A program made the position numbers and the translations under genes. Positions 26,885 to 36,093 of a stretch of 64,000 bases of DNA are shown in pieces (position 1 is the first letter of the stretch; each line of letters opens with the position of its first letter). The notes under the pieces are model-generated. The model worked only from the letters and a program-made list of their open reading frames with translations, ran no database searches and was not told where the DNA came from. Source of the DNA: Candidatus Aalborgicola bjergmarkensis (GTDB taxonomy: Bacteria > Pseudomonadota > Gammaproteobacteria > Burkholderiales > Burkholderiaceae_C); NCBI GenBank assembly GCA_016708725.1, contig JADJFE010000006.1:248001-312000 (forward strand). Direction: 5' to 3'.

Positions 26885-27192
26885 TTCATAGCGCATCCCG
26901 CACGTTCCATGCTGCATACGATGCAATTTCAGCATGGATGTATCCACGACTTTGTTCTGAACGTCTTTCCCCATCACCGCAGGAGACGGTGACATGCGGG
27001 CGCCAGCACCAAAGGTGCGATGTCATACCAGCCTGGGGCATCGCCCCAGGTATTGCGCCATGTATCGAATCGCCCCACCCACCAGAGGGATGAAATATCC
27101 GCCACGAAACCTGGGGCGTTGCCCCAGGCTGGTATGGTTTCGGGCCTTTGGCCCTCCAGAAAGGTCAAGCGCCGCAAGACCCAGATGTGCCA
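26885..27192 (+). repeat. R2 repeat, copy B
   Basis: A direct copy of the 300-bp element with both CCTGGGGC hairpins. Together with copy C it flanks the AAA_14 gene in direct orientation. Its end supplies the last ~10 codons of that gene. Confidence 0.8.
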
Positions 27193-28385
27193 TTCTCACA
27201 AGAAGCAGAACTAATCGGGAAGCACATCTGTCTCAACTGCGCGCACAGCGCACCCAGCGGCACGGCCACAACCTCATGGCCCAGCGCAAACGCTTCAGCC
27301 CCTGGATATACCACCAGCTTGCGCGTGGGGCGCAGATCGGCGCAGGCGGCGTGAAAGCCGCGCTCTACCTTGGGGCTCAGGCTGCGCTTGATTTCAATGG
27401 CCCACATCGTCCCATTGGGCCAGGTCAGCAACAAGTCCACTTCCGCACCAGCGCTGCTGCGGTAAAAGTGCGCCTGTGCCATGGCGGGTGCGCAGCCCAG
27501 CACGTTCTCGATGACAAACCCTTCCCAACTGGCACCCAGCGCCATGTGCGACAGTAACTCTTCTTTGGTTGCTATGTCCAGCAGGCCATGCACCAACCCG
27601 CTGTCACGCACATACACCTTGGGCGATTTGACCAGACGCTTGCCCAGGTTCGCATGCCAGGGCGGCAGACGGCGCACCAGCAGCAAGGCGCACAGCAAGT
27701 CGATGTAGCTCTGGGCGGTTTTGGCATCCACGCCCATGTTGCGTGCCAGTTGCGCCACATTGAGCAAGCCGCCCTGGTGGTGGGCCAGCATGGTCCAGAA
27801 GCGGCGCAGGGTGTCGGGGGCAATGCGTGGCCCGAACTGGGGTATGTCGCGCTCCAGATAGGTGCGGATGAAATTTTGCCGCCAGCGCAAGCTGCGTGCG
27901 TCACTGGGTGCCATCAAACTTTCGGGAAATCCACCGCGTAGCCACAAAGCATCAACGAGGTCGTTTCCAGTCTCCAGCACATAGAGCGGCCCCAGTTCCA
28001 GGTAGGCAATGCGACCCGCCAGCGTTTCATCCGATTGATGCAGCAAGTCCAGCGAAGCCGAGCCAAGTAGCAGGTATTGACCCGCACGCTTGCCCGAGCG
28101 GCGAGCCTGATCAATCAGGCCGCGCAAAACCGGGAACAAACTGGGCGCACGGTGAACTTCGTCCAGAATCACCAGCTTGTCCAGGTGATCGCACAGGTAC
28201 AGCTCGGGCTGAGCCAGCTTGGCGCGATCGCGCTCAGACTCCAGGTCAAGGTAAATACTGGGGATGGACTTTGCCGCCTCCAGTGCCAGCGTGGTTTTGC
28301 CGGATTGACGCGGCCCGAGCAGGGCTACAGCAGGAGAGTTCTGGATTTCTTCCAGCAGTCCGGGAAGGATGATACGAGTAAACAT
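27165..28385 (-). CDS. AAA_14 / DUF4143 family ATPase, second copy
   Basis: This 406-residue paralogue of the 14033 protein has Walker A LLGPRQSGKTTLAL (about 21-34), Walker B KLVILDEVHRAPS (about 69-81), a helix-turn-helix-like middle (LARNMGVDAKTAQSYIDLL) and a nuclease-like end (AGAEVDLLLTW; WAIEIKRSLSP). The two proteins share order and motifs but are clearly diverged. Its C-terminus (PISSASCENGTSGSC) is read from repeat R2 and is probably not native. It is flanked by direct R2 copies about 1.6 kb apart, an arrangement that allows excision or amplification by recombination. Confidence 0.8.
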   Translation of the reverse strand: MFTRIILPGLLEEIQNSPAVALLGPRQSGKTTLALEAAKSIPSIYLDLESERDRAKLAQPELYLCDHLDKLVILDEVHRAPSLFPVLRGLIDQARRSGKRAGQYLLLGSASLDLLHQSDETLAGRIAYLELGPLYVLETGNDLVDALWLRGGFPESLMAPSDARSLRWRQNFIRTYLERDIPQFGPRIAPDTLRRFWTMLAHHQGGLLNVAQLARNMGVDAKTAQSYIDLLCALLLVRRLPPWHANLGKRLVKSPKVYVRDSGLVHGLLDIATKEELLSHMALGASWEGFVIENVLGCAPAMAQAHFYRSSAGAEVDLLLTWPNGTMWAIEIKRSLSPKVERGFHAACADLRPTRKLVVYPGAEAFALGHEVVAVPLGALCAQLRQMCFPISSASCENGTSGSCGA

Positions 28386-28494
28386 CCTTGCAATTATGGA
28401 GTTTCATTCCATGATTTGCAAGGTTAAAAAATGAATCTCAAAGCCGCGCCACCTTGAGCACCAATGCCCGATGCCGGGTGTTTTTACTATTTTT

Positions 28495-28795
28495 TGCATA
28501 GCGCATCCCGCACGTTCTATGGTGCATACGATGCAATTTCAGCATGGTATGTATCCACGACTTTGTTCTGAACGTCTTTCCCCATCACCGCAGGAGACGG
28601 TGACATGCGGATGCCAGCACCAAAGGTGCGATGTCATACCAGCCTGGGGCATCGCCCCAGGTATCGAATCGCCCCACCCACCAGAGAATGAAATATCCGC
28701 CACGAAGCCTGGGGCGTTGCCCCAGGCTGGTATGGTTTCGGGCCTTTGGCCCTCCAGAACGGTCAAGCGCCGCAAGACCCAGATGTGCCACTCTC
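28495..28795 (+). repeat. R2 repeat, copy C
   Basis: The same element as copy B, shortened in the middle. From 28796 to 28867 nothing is recognised. Confidence 0.8.
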
Positions 28796-28867
28796 ACAAG
28801 AAGCAAAAGTCGGGGATTTGCCACGTCCACCCGTTGGCTACCCGGCGGCGACAACAATTGATTAATT

Positions 28868-28935
28868 TTTGATAGCGCATCTCGCACGTCCCATAAGCGC
28901 TACAGCCTGATTTGCTTTGCAAAAATGCAAAAATA
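28868..28935 (+). repeat. R1 dispersed repeat
   Basis: GATAGCGCATCTCGCACGTC, then TACAGCCTGATTTGCTTTGC and A-rich sequence. It sits beside a DUF1566 remnant, as at 19750 and 24655. Confidence 0.7.
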
Positions 28936-28973
28936 ACCAAATCATCAAATAGCCAAATCCCCCAGCACCATGC

Positions 28974-29030
28974 TCAGGGACGCCGAACACACAGAGCCCG
29001 AAAGTTGAAGCGACCCTCAACAGGCCAGTG
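28974..29030 (-). pseudogene. Orphan 3' end of a DUF1566 gene
   Basis: The last ~18 codons (VEGRFNFRALCVRRP, stop) and the following sequence match the 24762 gene, but variable codons differ. Upstream homology ends at about 29030, just before the tnpB promoter. Confidence 0.65.
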
Positions 29031-29053
29031 GTTCCAAGCAGCTGAATAATACA

Positions 29054-29082
29054 TTGCATTTAATACCCTTAAATGGTATAAT
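29054..29082 (+). promoter_or_regulatory. Sigma-70 promoter of the tnpB remnant
   Basis: TTGCAT, 17 bp, TATAAT. The ATG follows only 6 bp after the -10 box, so the transcript would start at or inside the coding region. Confidence 0.6.
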
Positions 29083-29088
29083 ATTCAG

Positions 29089-30730
29089 ATGAAGTTAAGC
29101 GAATGGGCAAAACCCCAAGTCCGCACCTATCAGACGCGCCCTGACCTGACGCCGGAACAGACTGCGATTCTGGATGCCTATGCCGACTTGTACGGCAAGG
29201 CCGAGCGCGGACTGTTTGCGGCAATCCAGGCCGGGGACGCACTCAACGACCTCAAACGGGAGTTTTGCCAAAGTTCGATATAACTGCACGCCAGTTCAAT
29301 GCGATGCGCATAGGACTTGAAGGCAAGATTGACGCGATCAAGGAACGTCGCCCCGAACTGATCGCCGAGGCCGAAAGCGCATTCGCAAAGCGGCCAAGGT
29401 CGTTGCCAAACTTGAAACGAAAGCACCTGGTTCCAATAAGCTACACCAGAAAAAACGGCGCTTGGCAACGCTGCAAAACCGGCTTGCTGCACTGAAAGCC
29501 GACCAGGAAGCCGGAACAGTTCGCATCTGTTTCGGCAGCAAGAAATTGTTTCATGCACAGTTTGATCTTCAAGCCAATGGTTACGCTGACCACGAAGAAT
29601 GGAAAGCTGATTGGAGCAGGGCGCGGGCAAGTCAATTCTTTGTCCTGGGCAGTCAGGATGAAACGGCAGGGTGCCAAAGCTGTCAGACAACACTAGCGCA
29701 AGATGGCACTTTGAGTCTGCAACTACGCCTTCCCAACGCCATGGTGACTAGCGGCAAGTATCTGAACATCACAGGTGTTTGCTTTGCCTACGGATACGCG
29801 CAAATCAAAGCAGCGCTGGCTACCAGTCAACGTATCCACACGCAAACCAAGGACGGCAAGCCAACCGTCAAACGGATCGGTACGGCGCTGAGTTACCGTT
29901 TCGTGCGAGACGACAAAGGCTGGAGGATATTTGTCAGTGTCGAGGTTCGACCAGTCGAACAGGTTTCCAGGCAAGAACTTGGGGCCATTGGTGTCGATCT
30001 CAATGCCGACCATCTGGCTGTGGCGGAAACGGATCGGTTTGGCAACCTGATTGGCACGCGGCGTATTGATCTCATCACCTACGGCAAGACACAAGACCAG
30101 GCCAAAGCGCTCATTGGGGATGCTGCGGTAGCCCTTGCAGCCCAGGCACAGGCTGCGGGCAAACCAATTGTTCTGGAGACGCTGAACTTCCAGAAGAAAA
30201 GGCCGAACTGGAAACCACCGATCCCAAGCAAGCGCGACTCCTATCTTCGTTTGCCTGCAACAAGGTGGCCTCCAGCATCAAGGCGGCGGCATTTCGTGCA
30301 GGCGTTGAAATCATCGAAGTTAATCCGGCGTATACGTCGGTAATCGGGGCGGTCAATTACACCCAAGCAAAAGGCATTTCAGTACATCAGGGCGCGGCTT
30401 ACGCTTGTCGCCCGCCGAGGATTGGGATTGTCCGAACGTTTGACCGTGCAGATGGGCCTCGTGCCTGCCCGCAACGGCGGCCATGTCACCTTTGACCTAC
30501 CTGCAAGGAATCGGTCAAAGCATGTGTGGTCGTTCTGGTCGAAAGTCAGGACTAAGCTCAAAGCGGCGCATGTAGCGCCTGGACGGTGTGGAGCGCATAA
30601 AACCGCTCCACCACCTCTCCCGCTCGCAAGTCCGGGAGTGTGTCCTATCTGGAATTCCACGGCGCGATCCCGTGGCGCGAATCGTTCCCAAAACTGTTCG
30701 GGGAACGTCTGGCCGGATGTTCCCTTCTAA
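29089..30730 (+). pseudogene. Decayed IS605-type TnpB (RuvC-like nuclease)
   Basis: Reading the protein needs at least four frame changes (near 29270, 29385, 30215 and 30405). Landmarks are the RuvC-I aspartate in IGVDLNADHLAVAETD, the RuvC-II glutamate in KPIVLETLNFQKK, the block VNPAYTSVIGAVNY, and the late blocks LGLSERLTVQMG and KHVWSFWSKV. TnpB is an RNA-guided nuclease that helps keep IS200/IS605 elements in place; intact members of this type are about 500 residues. No TnpA lies beside it. The 3' end should include the right-end RNA region, but I cannot delimit it. Confidence 0.8.
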
Positions 30731-30823
30731 TGGGAATAAAAGGCCATGGTTTTAGGAACGGTATTGAGAACAGAACGCCCATTCAGCACAGTTGGTTCAC
30801 AGCACGTGCCTACAATCATCTGC

Positions 30824-32413
30824 ATGAACACCACTCCTTCTCCCTTGCCGCGTAAACGCCTGCCCATTGGCATTCAGACTTTTCGTGAAATCCGCGAAGA
30901 CAATTGCTACTACGTGGACAAGACCGGCATCGCCGTTGATCTGGTGCAAAGCGGCAAATACTACTTTCTCTCCCGCCCCCGGCGCTTTGGCAAAAGCCTG
31001 TTTCTGGACACGCTCAAGGAACTTTTTGAGGGCAACCGGGCGCTGTTTACCGGTTTGATAGCCGACACCCGCTGGGACTGGAGCAAGAAATTCCCGGTCA
31101 TCTCCATCAATTTTGGCGATGGCGTGCTACGCAGCCGCGTGGAACTGGACCAGCGTATCCGCCACATCTTGCGCGTCAACCGCAAGGCACTGGGGTTGCA
31201 TCTGTCTGCTGACCTGCCAGAAACCGATATTGCCGGTAATTTCGGCGATCTGCTGCGCGAAGCACACGCCAAATCCGGCCAGCGCGTGGTAGTCCTGGTG
31301 GACGAATACGACAAACCGATTCTGGACAACATCACCGATTCCGCCGCAGCGCTGGAACTGCGCCAGGGTTTGAAGAATCTGTACTCGGTCATCAAGGGCG
31401 CCGACGCTCACATCAAGTTTGCACTTCTGACCGGCGTTTCCAAGTTCAGCAAGGTCAGCATCTTCTCAGACCTGAACAACCTGACCGACATCACGCTGCA
31501 TCAACGCTACAGCACCATCTGCGGCTACACCGATGCCGACATCGACACCGTGTTTGCCCCCGAATTGCCGGGGCTGGATCGCGCCGAGATCCGCCACTGG
31601 TACAACGGCTACCACTGGCTGGGCGAGGGCGTCTATAACCCGTTTGATGTGCTATTGCTGTTTGATAGCCGCACATTCCGCCCGTACTGGTTTGAAACCG
31701 GCACGCCCACGTTTCTGGTCAAGCTGCTCGCTGAACGCGGGTTCTTCACGCCCGACCTGGCGTACCAGCAAACCAGCCTGGAACTGCTCTCGGCCTTTGA
31801 CGTGGATGCCATCACCAGCGAGGCGTTGCTGTGGCAAACCGGCTACCTGACCGTGACCCATGCGCATGAACTGCTGCCGGGCATCTGGGTCTATACCCTG
31901 GGCTATCCCAACCACGAGGTGCAAACCAGCCTGAACACGGTGCTGCTGGCCGGTATGGGATTGGATGCGCAACGCACGTTCACGCAACGCCTGCACCTGC
32001 CAGCACTGCTGCGCGCGGCGGATATGGCTGGCTTGCGCACGCATTGCGCGGTGCTATTCGCCAGCATCCCCCACCAGTGGCAGACCAACAACCCCATTGC
32101 CCAGTACGAAGGCTATTACGCCAGCATCTTCTACAGCCACTTTGCCGCCCTGGGCCTGGACATCCGGCTGGAAGACACCACCAACCATGGCCGTATCGAC
32201 ATGACGGTACTGTTTGAAGGCCAGGTTTTCCTGTTCGAGTTCAAGGTGGTGGAGCTTTCGCCGCAAGGCAAAGCCTTGCAGCAACTCAAGGACAAGGGCT
32301 ATGCCCAGAAGTACCTCGGGCGCGGCGAGCCGGTGCATCTGATTGGCGTGGAGTTCAGCAAGGACGCGCGCAATGTGGTCGGGTTTGAGGTGGAGACACT
32401 CAGCAATTCATAG
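30824..32413 (+). CDS. DUF1703-type AAA ATPase with PD-(D/E)XK nuclease domain, copy 2
   Basis: The protein has 529 residues and starts MNTTPSPLPRKRLPIG; a longer frame from 30746 has no support. It shares nearly all residues with the 23083 copy, including SRPRRFGKSLFLDTL, VVVLVDEYDKPIL and the nuclease core GRIDMTVLFEGQVFLFEFKV. One block (about 112-149) differs: RIRHILRVNRKALGLHLSAD here against RIEEILGDHERRLGVQVLHS there. The abrupt edges look like recombination between family members. It is followed by an R1/R2 repeat beginning in its stop codon. Confidence 0.85.
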   Translation: MNTTPSPLPRKRLPIGIQTFREIREDNCYYVDKTGIAVDLVQSGKYYFLSRPRRFGKSLFLDTLKELFEGNRALFTGLIADTRWDWSKKFPVISINFGDGVLRSRVELDQRIRHILRVNRKALGLHLSADLPETDIAGNFGDLLREAHAKSGQRVVVLVDEYDKPILDNITDSAAALELRQGLKNLYSVIKGADAHIKFALLTGVSKFSKVSIFSDLNNLTDITLHQRYSTICGYTDADIDTVFAPELPGLDRAEIRHWYNGYHWLGEGVYNPFDVLLLFDSRTFRPYWFETGTPTFLVKLLAERGFFTPDLAYQQTSLELLSAFDVDAITSEALLWQTGYLTVTHAHELLPGIWVYTLGYPNHEVQTSLNTVLLAGMGLDAQRTFTQRLHLPALLRAADMAGLRTHCAVLFASIPHQWQTNNPIAQYEGYYASIFYSHFAALGLDIRLEDTTNHGRIDMTVLFEGQVFLFEFKVVELSPQGKALQQLKDKGYAQKYLGRGEPVHLIGVEFSKDARNVVGFEVETLSNS

Positions 32414-32600
32414 CGCATCCCGCACGTTCCATGCTGCATACGATGCAATTTCAGCATAGATGTATCCACGACTTTGTTCTGAACGTCTTTCCCCATCACC
32501 GCAGGAGACGGTGACATGCGGGCGCCAGCACCAAAGGTGCGATGTCATACCAGCCTGGGGCATCGCCCCAGGTATCGCACCAAGCATCGAATCGCCCTAG
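32405..32600 (+). repeat. R2 repeat, copy D (truncated)
   Basis: It keeps the first hairpin (CCTGGGGCATCGCCCCAGG) but ends before the second arm, at a short DUF1703 tail. Confidence 0.75.
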
Positions 32601-32634
32601 TCGGGTTTGAGGTGGAAAATCTCACCAATTCATA
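32598..32634 (+). pseudogene. Terminal fragment of a DUF1703 gene
   Basis: It encodes VGFEVENLTNS and a stop, the last codons of a DUF1703 gene of slightly different sequence from the one just upstream. Confidence 0.6.
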
Positions 32635-32695
32635 GCGCACCCCGCATGTCCCACATGCCCTACAGCCCGATTTGCCTTGTAAAAACCCAAAAAGT
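32628..32695 (+). repeat. R1 dispersed repeat
   Basis: CATAGCGCACCCCGCATGTC, then TACAGCCCGATTTGCCTTGT and A-rich sequence. It lies just beyond the terminator of the VR3 gene. Confidence 0.7.
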
Positions 32696-32717
32696 TTTTC
32701 GAGCCGCCAAAGGCGGC
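32690..32717 (-). terminator. Terminator after the VR3 gene
   Basis: A GCCGCC-TTT-GGCGGC stem on the minus strand with T-rich sequence beyond. Between it and the stop hairpin lie three tandem GTGTAAAGG-type units (32766-32790). Confidence 0.7.
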
Positions 32718-32804
32718 AACCCATAAACAGCCTTCTCACATAACCCACCATCGCTGCATATCCAAGGTGTAAAGGTGTAAAGGTGTAAAGGGTTCAAGGG
32801 GTAA

Positions 32805-32822
32805 GCTGCCGATTACGGCAGC
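32805..32822 (-). other. Stop-codon hairpin at the VR3 end
   Basis: The same 7-bp GCTGCCG/CGGCAGC stem and TAAT loop as at VR2, again containing the stop codon. Confidence 0.7.
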
Positions 32823-33970
32823 ATCCTGGCTAAACGCACCCCACTGAGGTTGTTGCGGAACGTCGTGTCGCTCCTGTAGCGGACGGCCGCGCGCGCGTCC
32901 GCTGGAATGTCGAGCCAGGAACCGCCGCGCACAGCGCGCTGACCACAGGCTCCACTTTCCCAGGCACTTCCATCACTCGGCGCGCCCTTGTAGCTGTCGT
33001 TCCAGCAGTCCTGCACCCATTCCCATACGTTGCCATGCATGTCGTACAAACCAAAATCGTTCGGCGCAAAACTTCCCACTTTGATCGGTTTTTCCCGGTA
33101 CACCCCCTTGGCGCTGCCGTTGTAGGTGTAATTTCCATCAAAGTTGGCCTGCGCCGTCGTAATGGTTTCCCCGGTCGAAAATGCCGTCGTCGTCCCCGCC
33201 CTCGCCGCATATTCCCACTGCGCCTCACTCGGCAACCTGTACTGCTTGCCACTGCGCGCATTGAGCTTCTTGATGTACTCCTGCGCATCGTCCCAGCTTA
33301 CCTGCTCCACCGGGCAGGTGTCACCACAGTCCTTGAAATAGCTCGGGTTGCTGCCCATTACCGCCTTCCACTGCCCTTGCGTCACTTCATACTTGCCCAT
33401 GGCAAAGCTCTGCACGTTCACCCGATGCTGCGGGTTTTCCCAGTCCGTCCACTCTTTTGACGCACCAGCAGCAATGGCCTTTTTTTGTTCCGCTGCGTTG
33501 CTGCCCATCTCAAAGCTCCCACCAGGCACAACCACAAGCTCCGGGCATACGTCGCAGTCCTTGAGCGTCTGCCCTGCTGTGGGTGTGACCGGGGCAACCG
33601 GGCGCACGGGGGGCTGGGGTGGCACCACTGGCTCTGGAACAATGCTCGCAACCTGCGTACCTGCGCCGCCCTTGAAGTAAAAAGGCTGTTCCGAGCGCAG
33701 TTTCATCACCTCTTCCGGGCTTTGGTCACCGCCATTTTGTGCCGACTCTTTTTCCACCCCCGCACCCACGCGCTTGAACACGTCTTCCAGTCGCAGCCCC
33801 GGCGTGTTGATCGCCGCTATCAGGTGCTTGGTGTACAAACCGTTGCGCCCGGCCGTGTTGTCGCTGGCGGTTTTTCCCGGTGCCGTGGCAAACGCAATCA
33901 CTGCGCCACTGGGCGCATCCATGCGCCCCAGACCCTTGCCGGTTTGTTGCAACTGTACGGCGGACTCTGA
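32813..33970 (-). pseudogene. 5'-truncated caspase-FGE protein (DGR target 3)
   Basis: The caspase part begins only at ESAVQLQQTGKGLGRMDAPS, after the catalytic cysteine, so both catalytic residues are gone. The linker and the whole FGE-like domain are intact (LVVVPGGSFEMGS, GKYEVTQGQW, RLPSEAQWEYAARAG, GNVWEWVQDC, VRGGSW, VRLARMLP). An open frame extends to 34213, but the region before ~33970 belongs to the divergent operon's promoter. With no signal peptide it would be a cytoplasmic lectin-fold fragment if translated. Its variable region, stop hairpin and terminator are intact. Confidence 0.8.
32843..32914 (-). other. DGR-like variable region VR3
   Basis: Variable codons between RGGSW and GVRLA encode LDIPAD, ARAA and a second block beginning V. 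They follow the same pattern as the other copies. Confidence 0.75.
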
Positions 33971-33993
33971 CATTTTTTTTCCGCTTGCGTCTA
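33968..33993 (+). promoter_or_regulatory. ECF-type promoter of the caspase/serpin operon
   Basis: TGACA (33968-33972), 15 bp, CGTCTA (33988-33993), about 72 bp before the 34066 start. The truncated VR3 gene breaks off right at this element. Confidence 0.75.
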
Positions 33994-34065
33994 GGAAGAT
34001 GTACCCCCCCTGTACCCAACTACCCAACCCATTTCCCGCTTTGGCGGACAACTCAGGAGTGAAAA

Positions 34066-34689
34066 ATGAAAAAATGGACCCCCATCTTGTCAGGCGCAGT
34101 GGCATCCGCCCTGTTTGCCTCAGCCGGTTTTGCCCAGGAAACGGCAAAAGACATTGTTCTGGCCCGCCTGGCAGCGCCTGTGGTGGCGGTGACGGCAGCG
34201 CAAACCGTGACAAGGCCGACGCAAAACGCCGTGGGCGATGCGATGGCGGTGAGCGTGCTGCTGGAGTCGGTCAACGGAACACTCACTCCCAAAAGCACCA
34301 AAACCCTATTCCAGACCGGCGACAGGTTTCGCGTGAAGATATTGGCAACGCGCCATGCCAGGGTTTCGCTCTACAACACCAACCCGCTGGGCGTGACCAA
34401 CCCCAAGCCGCTCTGGCAAGGCACGCTGCGCGTGGGAGAGGAAACCGTCAGCCCGCGCCTGCAACTCACGGGGACTTCCGGTGTGGACCAGTTGCATGTG
34501 GTGCTGGAACCCGTGCGGGAAGCCAATGCCTTCGTCTGGCTGGGCAACTGGCTGCGCACTACCAAGGACGATGCCAGCAGCAAGGACATCCGCCTGGATG
34601 TACAGAACACGCCCACGGCCACCTACCTGGTCAACCCGCAGGGGCAGGGTCTGATCACCACCGTGCGCATTGCGCACACCGCTTATTAA
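34066..34689 (+). CDS. Exported DUF4384-like protein
   Basis: The 207-residue protein has a signal peptide (ends SAGFAQ) and one beta-rich domain (about 60-200: FQTGDRFRVKILATRHARVS; LYNTNPLGVTN; LWQGTLRVG; LQLTGTSGVDQLHVVLEP). It is a close paralogue of the 43378 protein and more distantly of the 21165 protein. The domain resembles DUF4384, found beside bacterial caspases. Its role is unknown; binding or presenting a ligand in the periplasm is a guess. It is the first gene of the operon, with a strong match to the shared promoter. Confidence 0.75.
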   Translation: MKKWTPILSGAVASALFASAGFAQETAKDIVLARLAAPVVAVTAAQTVTRPTQNAVGDAMAVSVLLESVNGTLTPKSTKTLFQTGDRFRVKILATRHARVSLYNTNPLGVTNPKPLWQGTLRVGEETVSPRLQLTGTSGVDQLHVVLEPVREANAFVWLGNWLRTTKDDASSKDIRLDVQNTPTATYLVNPQGQGLITTVRIAHTAY

Positions 34690-34724
34690 CAACAAACAAC
34701 ACCACAGACCCTGGAGGTTCTTTC

Positions 34725-35543
34725 ATGTTTTCCCCGACACAACAATCACAAAAAACACAAGCAACTTTCTGCACATGGCCATGGGCGCGTGCCGTGGCCG
34801 CTGCCCTGCTGGCGCTTGCCGCAGGCGCTGCCATGGCGCAAACCGAAAAATCCATCGTCCCCGAGGCCGTCCCGGCATTCCCCGCATTCGCCAACTGGGT
34901 GAACGTGTACGCCCCGGTACGCGCAAACCCGGTGCAAGTAGCCGTTGAGCCGGTTTTGCTCAATGTGGCGCTGCAAGAGCCAGGGCAGGACTACCAGCCG
35001 CAGCCCGTCATCCTGGGCCTGCCCGATGTTCCCTTGCTGGGCAGCAGTGTCCGTGCAACCGCGCGTGGCTGGGGTGCTGCGCTGAACTACCAGGGCATGC
35101 AGTTGCGCATGCTGGTACTCAATGCCAGCGGTGGCAATCCGCAGGTGCGCTCCATGGCGGGGCCGCTCAGGCCCGGTGAGCTGTTCAAGATTCGGGTGAC
35201 GCCCACCTTTGATGCGGTGGCCGAAATCGACCAGATGGTGAACGAGGGCAATTCGTGGTCCGCAACGCGCACCGGGCAGGTGTATCCGCAATCGGGAATG
35301 TCCGTACAAATCATGGCGGGTGAAACGGTGGATTTGCCGCTGGAGCCACAGGCATACTTCCGCATGGGGTCTGAAGGCCTTGATCGTCTGGTGCTCTCCG
35401 TGCGCCATGCCAGTGCGCTGGGCGAAGCACGCAGCAGCCAGCCCGCCTACCGGCAAGACAGCCCCAGCGGCTCAGGCTACCTGCAACTGGTGCCTGCAGG
35501 CACCTATCCGGCACTGGAGCAACTGATATCCTACGCGCCATAA
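34725..35543 (+). CDS. Exported protein of unknown family
   Basis: GGAG upstream of ATG 34725 (MFSPTQQSQ) sets the start; the frame is open further upstream without support. The 272-residue protein has a long signal peptide (ends GAAMAQ) and a beta-rich body (GQDYQPQPVILGLP, FKIRVTPTFDAVAEID, SVQIMAGETVDLPLEP). I recognise no family. It is second in the caspase/serpin operon, 35 bp after the first gene. Confidence 0.7.
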   Translation: MFSPTQQSQKTQATFCTWPWARAVAAALLALAAGAAMAQTEKSIVPEAVPAFPAFANWVNVYAPVRANPVQVAVEPVLLNVALQEPGQDYQPQPVILGLPDVPLLGSSVRATARGWGAALNYQGMQLRMLVLNASGGNPQVRSMAGPLRPGELFKIRVTPTFDAVAEIDQMVNEGNSWSATRTGQVYPQSGMSVQIMAGETVDLPLEPQAYFRMGSEGLDRLVLSVRHASALGEARSSQPAYRQDSPSGSGYLQLVPAGTYPALEQLISYAP

Positions 35544-35571
35544 AAAGCAAAAAACAACCTGGAGATTTACC

Positions 35572-36093
35572 ATGAAAAACATTCCATCCATGATTTCCTG
35601 CGCCCGCGTGGCTGTGCTGACAGCCTGCCTGGGACTTGGCGCCTGCGTGCATCCCCCCGGAACGGCGGATGCCGTGCTGCTGCACCGCGTGGACACCGTG
35701 ATGCGCCAGGCCACACCGGCTATGGCAGTGGGCCTCAAGCTCTCAGCCGAGCAATTCCGCACCGGCGAAGCCATCGCAGCCGAAGTGACATCCACCACCG
35801 CAGGTTATGTGTACCTGTTTCAAATGGAAACAGATGGCCGCACGCTCAGTCTGGTGTTCCCGAACGCCATGGACGGTGCCAACTACATCGCCGCAAACAC
35901 CCCACTGGGTTTGCCACGGCCCAACTGGCGCATGGCGGCCCGTGGTCCGGTAGGGGTGGGCCACATGCTGGCCGTGGTCACTGAAAAACCACTGGACCTG
36001 ATGGCCTTGCAAGCCCACATCCAGGCAAGGCAGTTTGAAATCAATACGCCCTACGGAGCCGCCATGACCACCGTGCGCGAGGTGGCACCATGA
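35572..36093 (+). CDS. DUF4384 lipoprotein
   Basis: The 173-residue protein has a lipobox (LGLGAC, Cys near residue 25) and a DUF4384-type domain with the usual landmarks: GYVYLFQMETDGRTL, LVFPNAMDGANYI, and GPVGVGHMLAVVTEKPLDL. It should be anchored in the outer or inner membrane facing the periplasm. A related domain forms the C-terminal half of the caspase at 38575. Its stop overlaps the next start by four bases. Confidence 0.8.
   Translation: MKNIPSMISCARVAVLTACLGLGACVHPPGTADAVLLHRVDTVMRQATPAMAVGLKLSAEQFRTGEAIAAEVTSTTAGYVYLFQMETDGRTLSLVFPNAMDGANYIAANTPLGLPRPNWRMAARGPVGVGHMLAVVTEKPLDLMALQAHIQARQFEINTPYGAAMTTVREVAP

Noticed and set aside
26860..26890. Another DUF1703 tail before R2 copy B
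   Set aside because: Only about eight codons resemble it, too few to separate from the R1 edge.
20695..32600. R2 repeats as DGR template repeats
   Set aside because: They do not match the variable regions and contain no run of AAC codons.
32766..32790. Tandem GTGTAAAGG units as a CRISPR array
   Set aside because: Units are 8-9 bp with no spacers and no cas genes nearby.
33774..35543. A 589-codon frame for the second operon gene
   Set aside because: The part before 34725 overlaps the VR3 gene, the promoter and the 34066 gene; the ribosome site and signal peptide support 34725.
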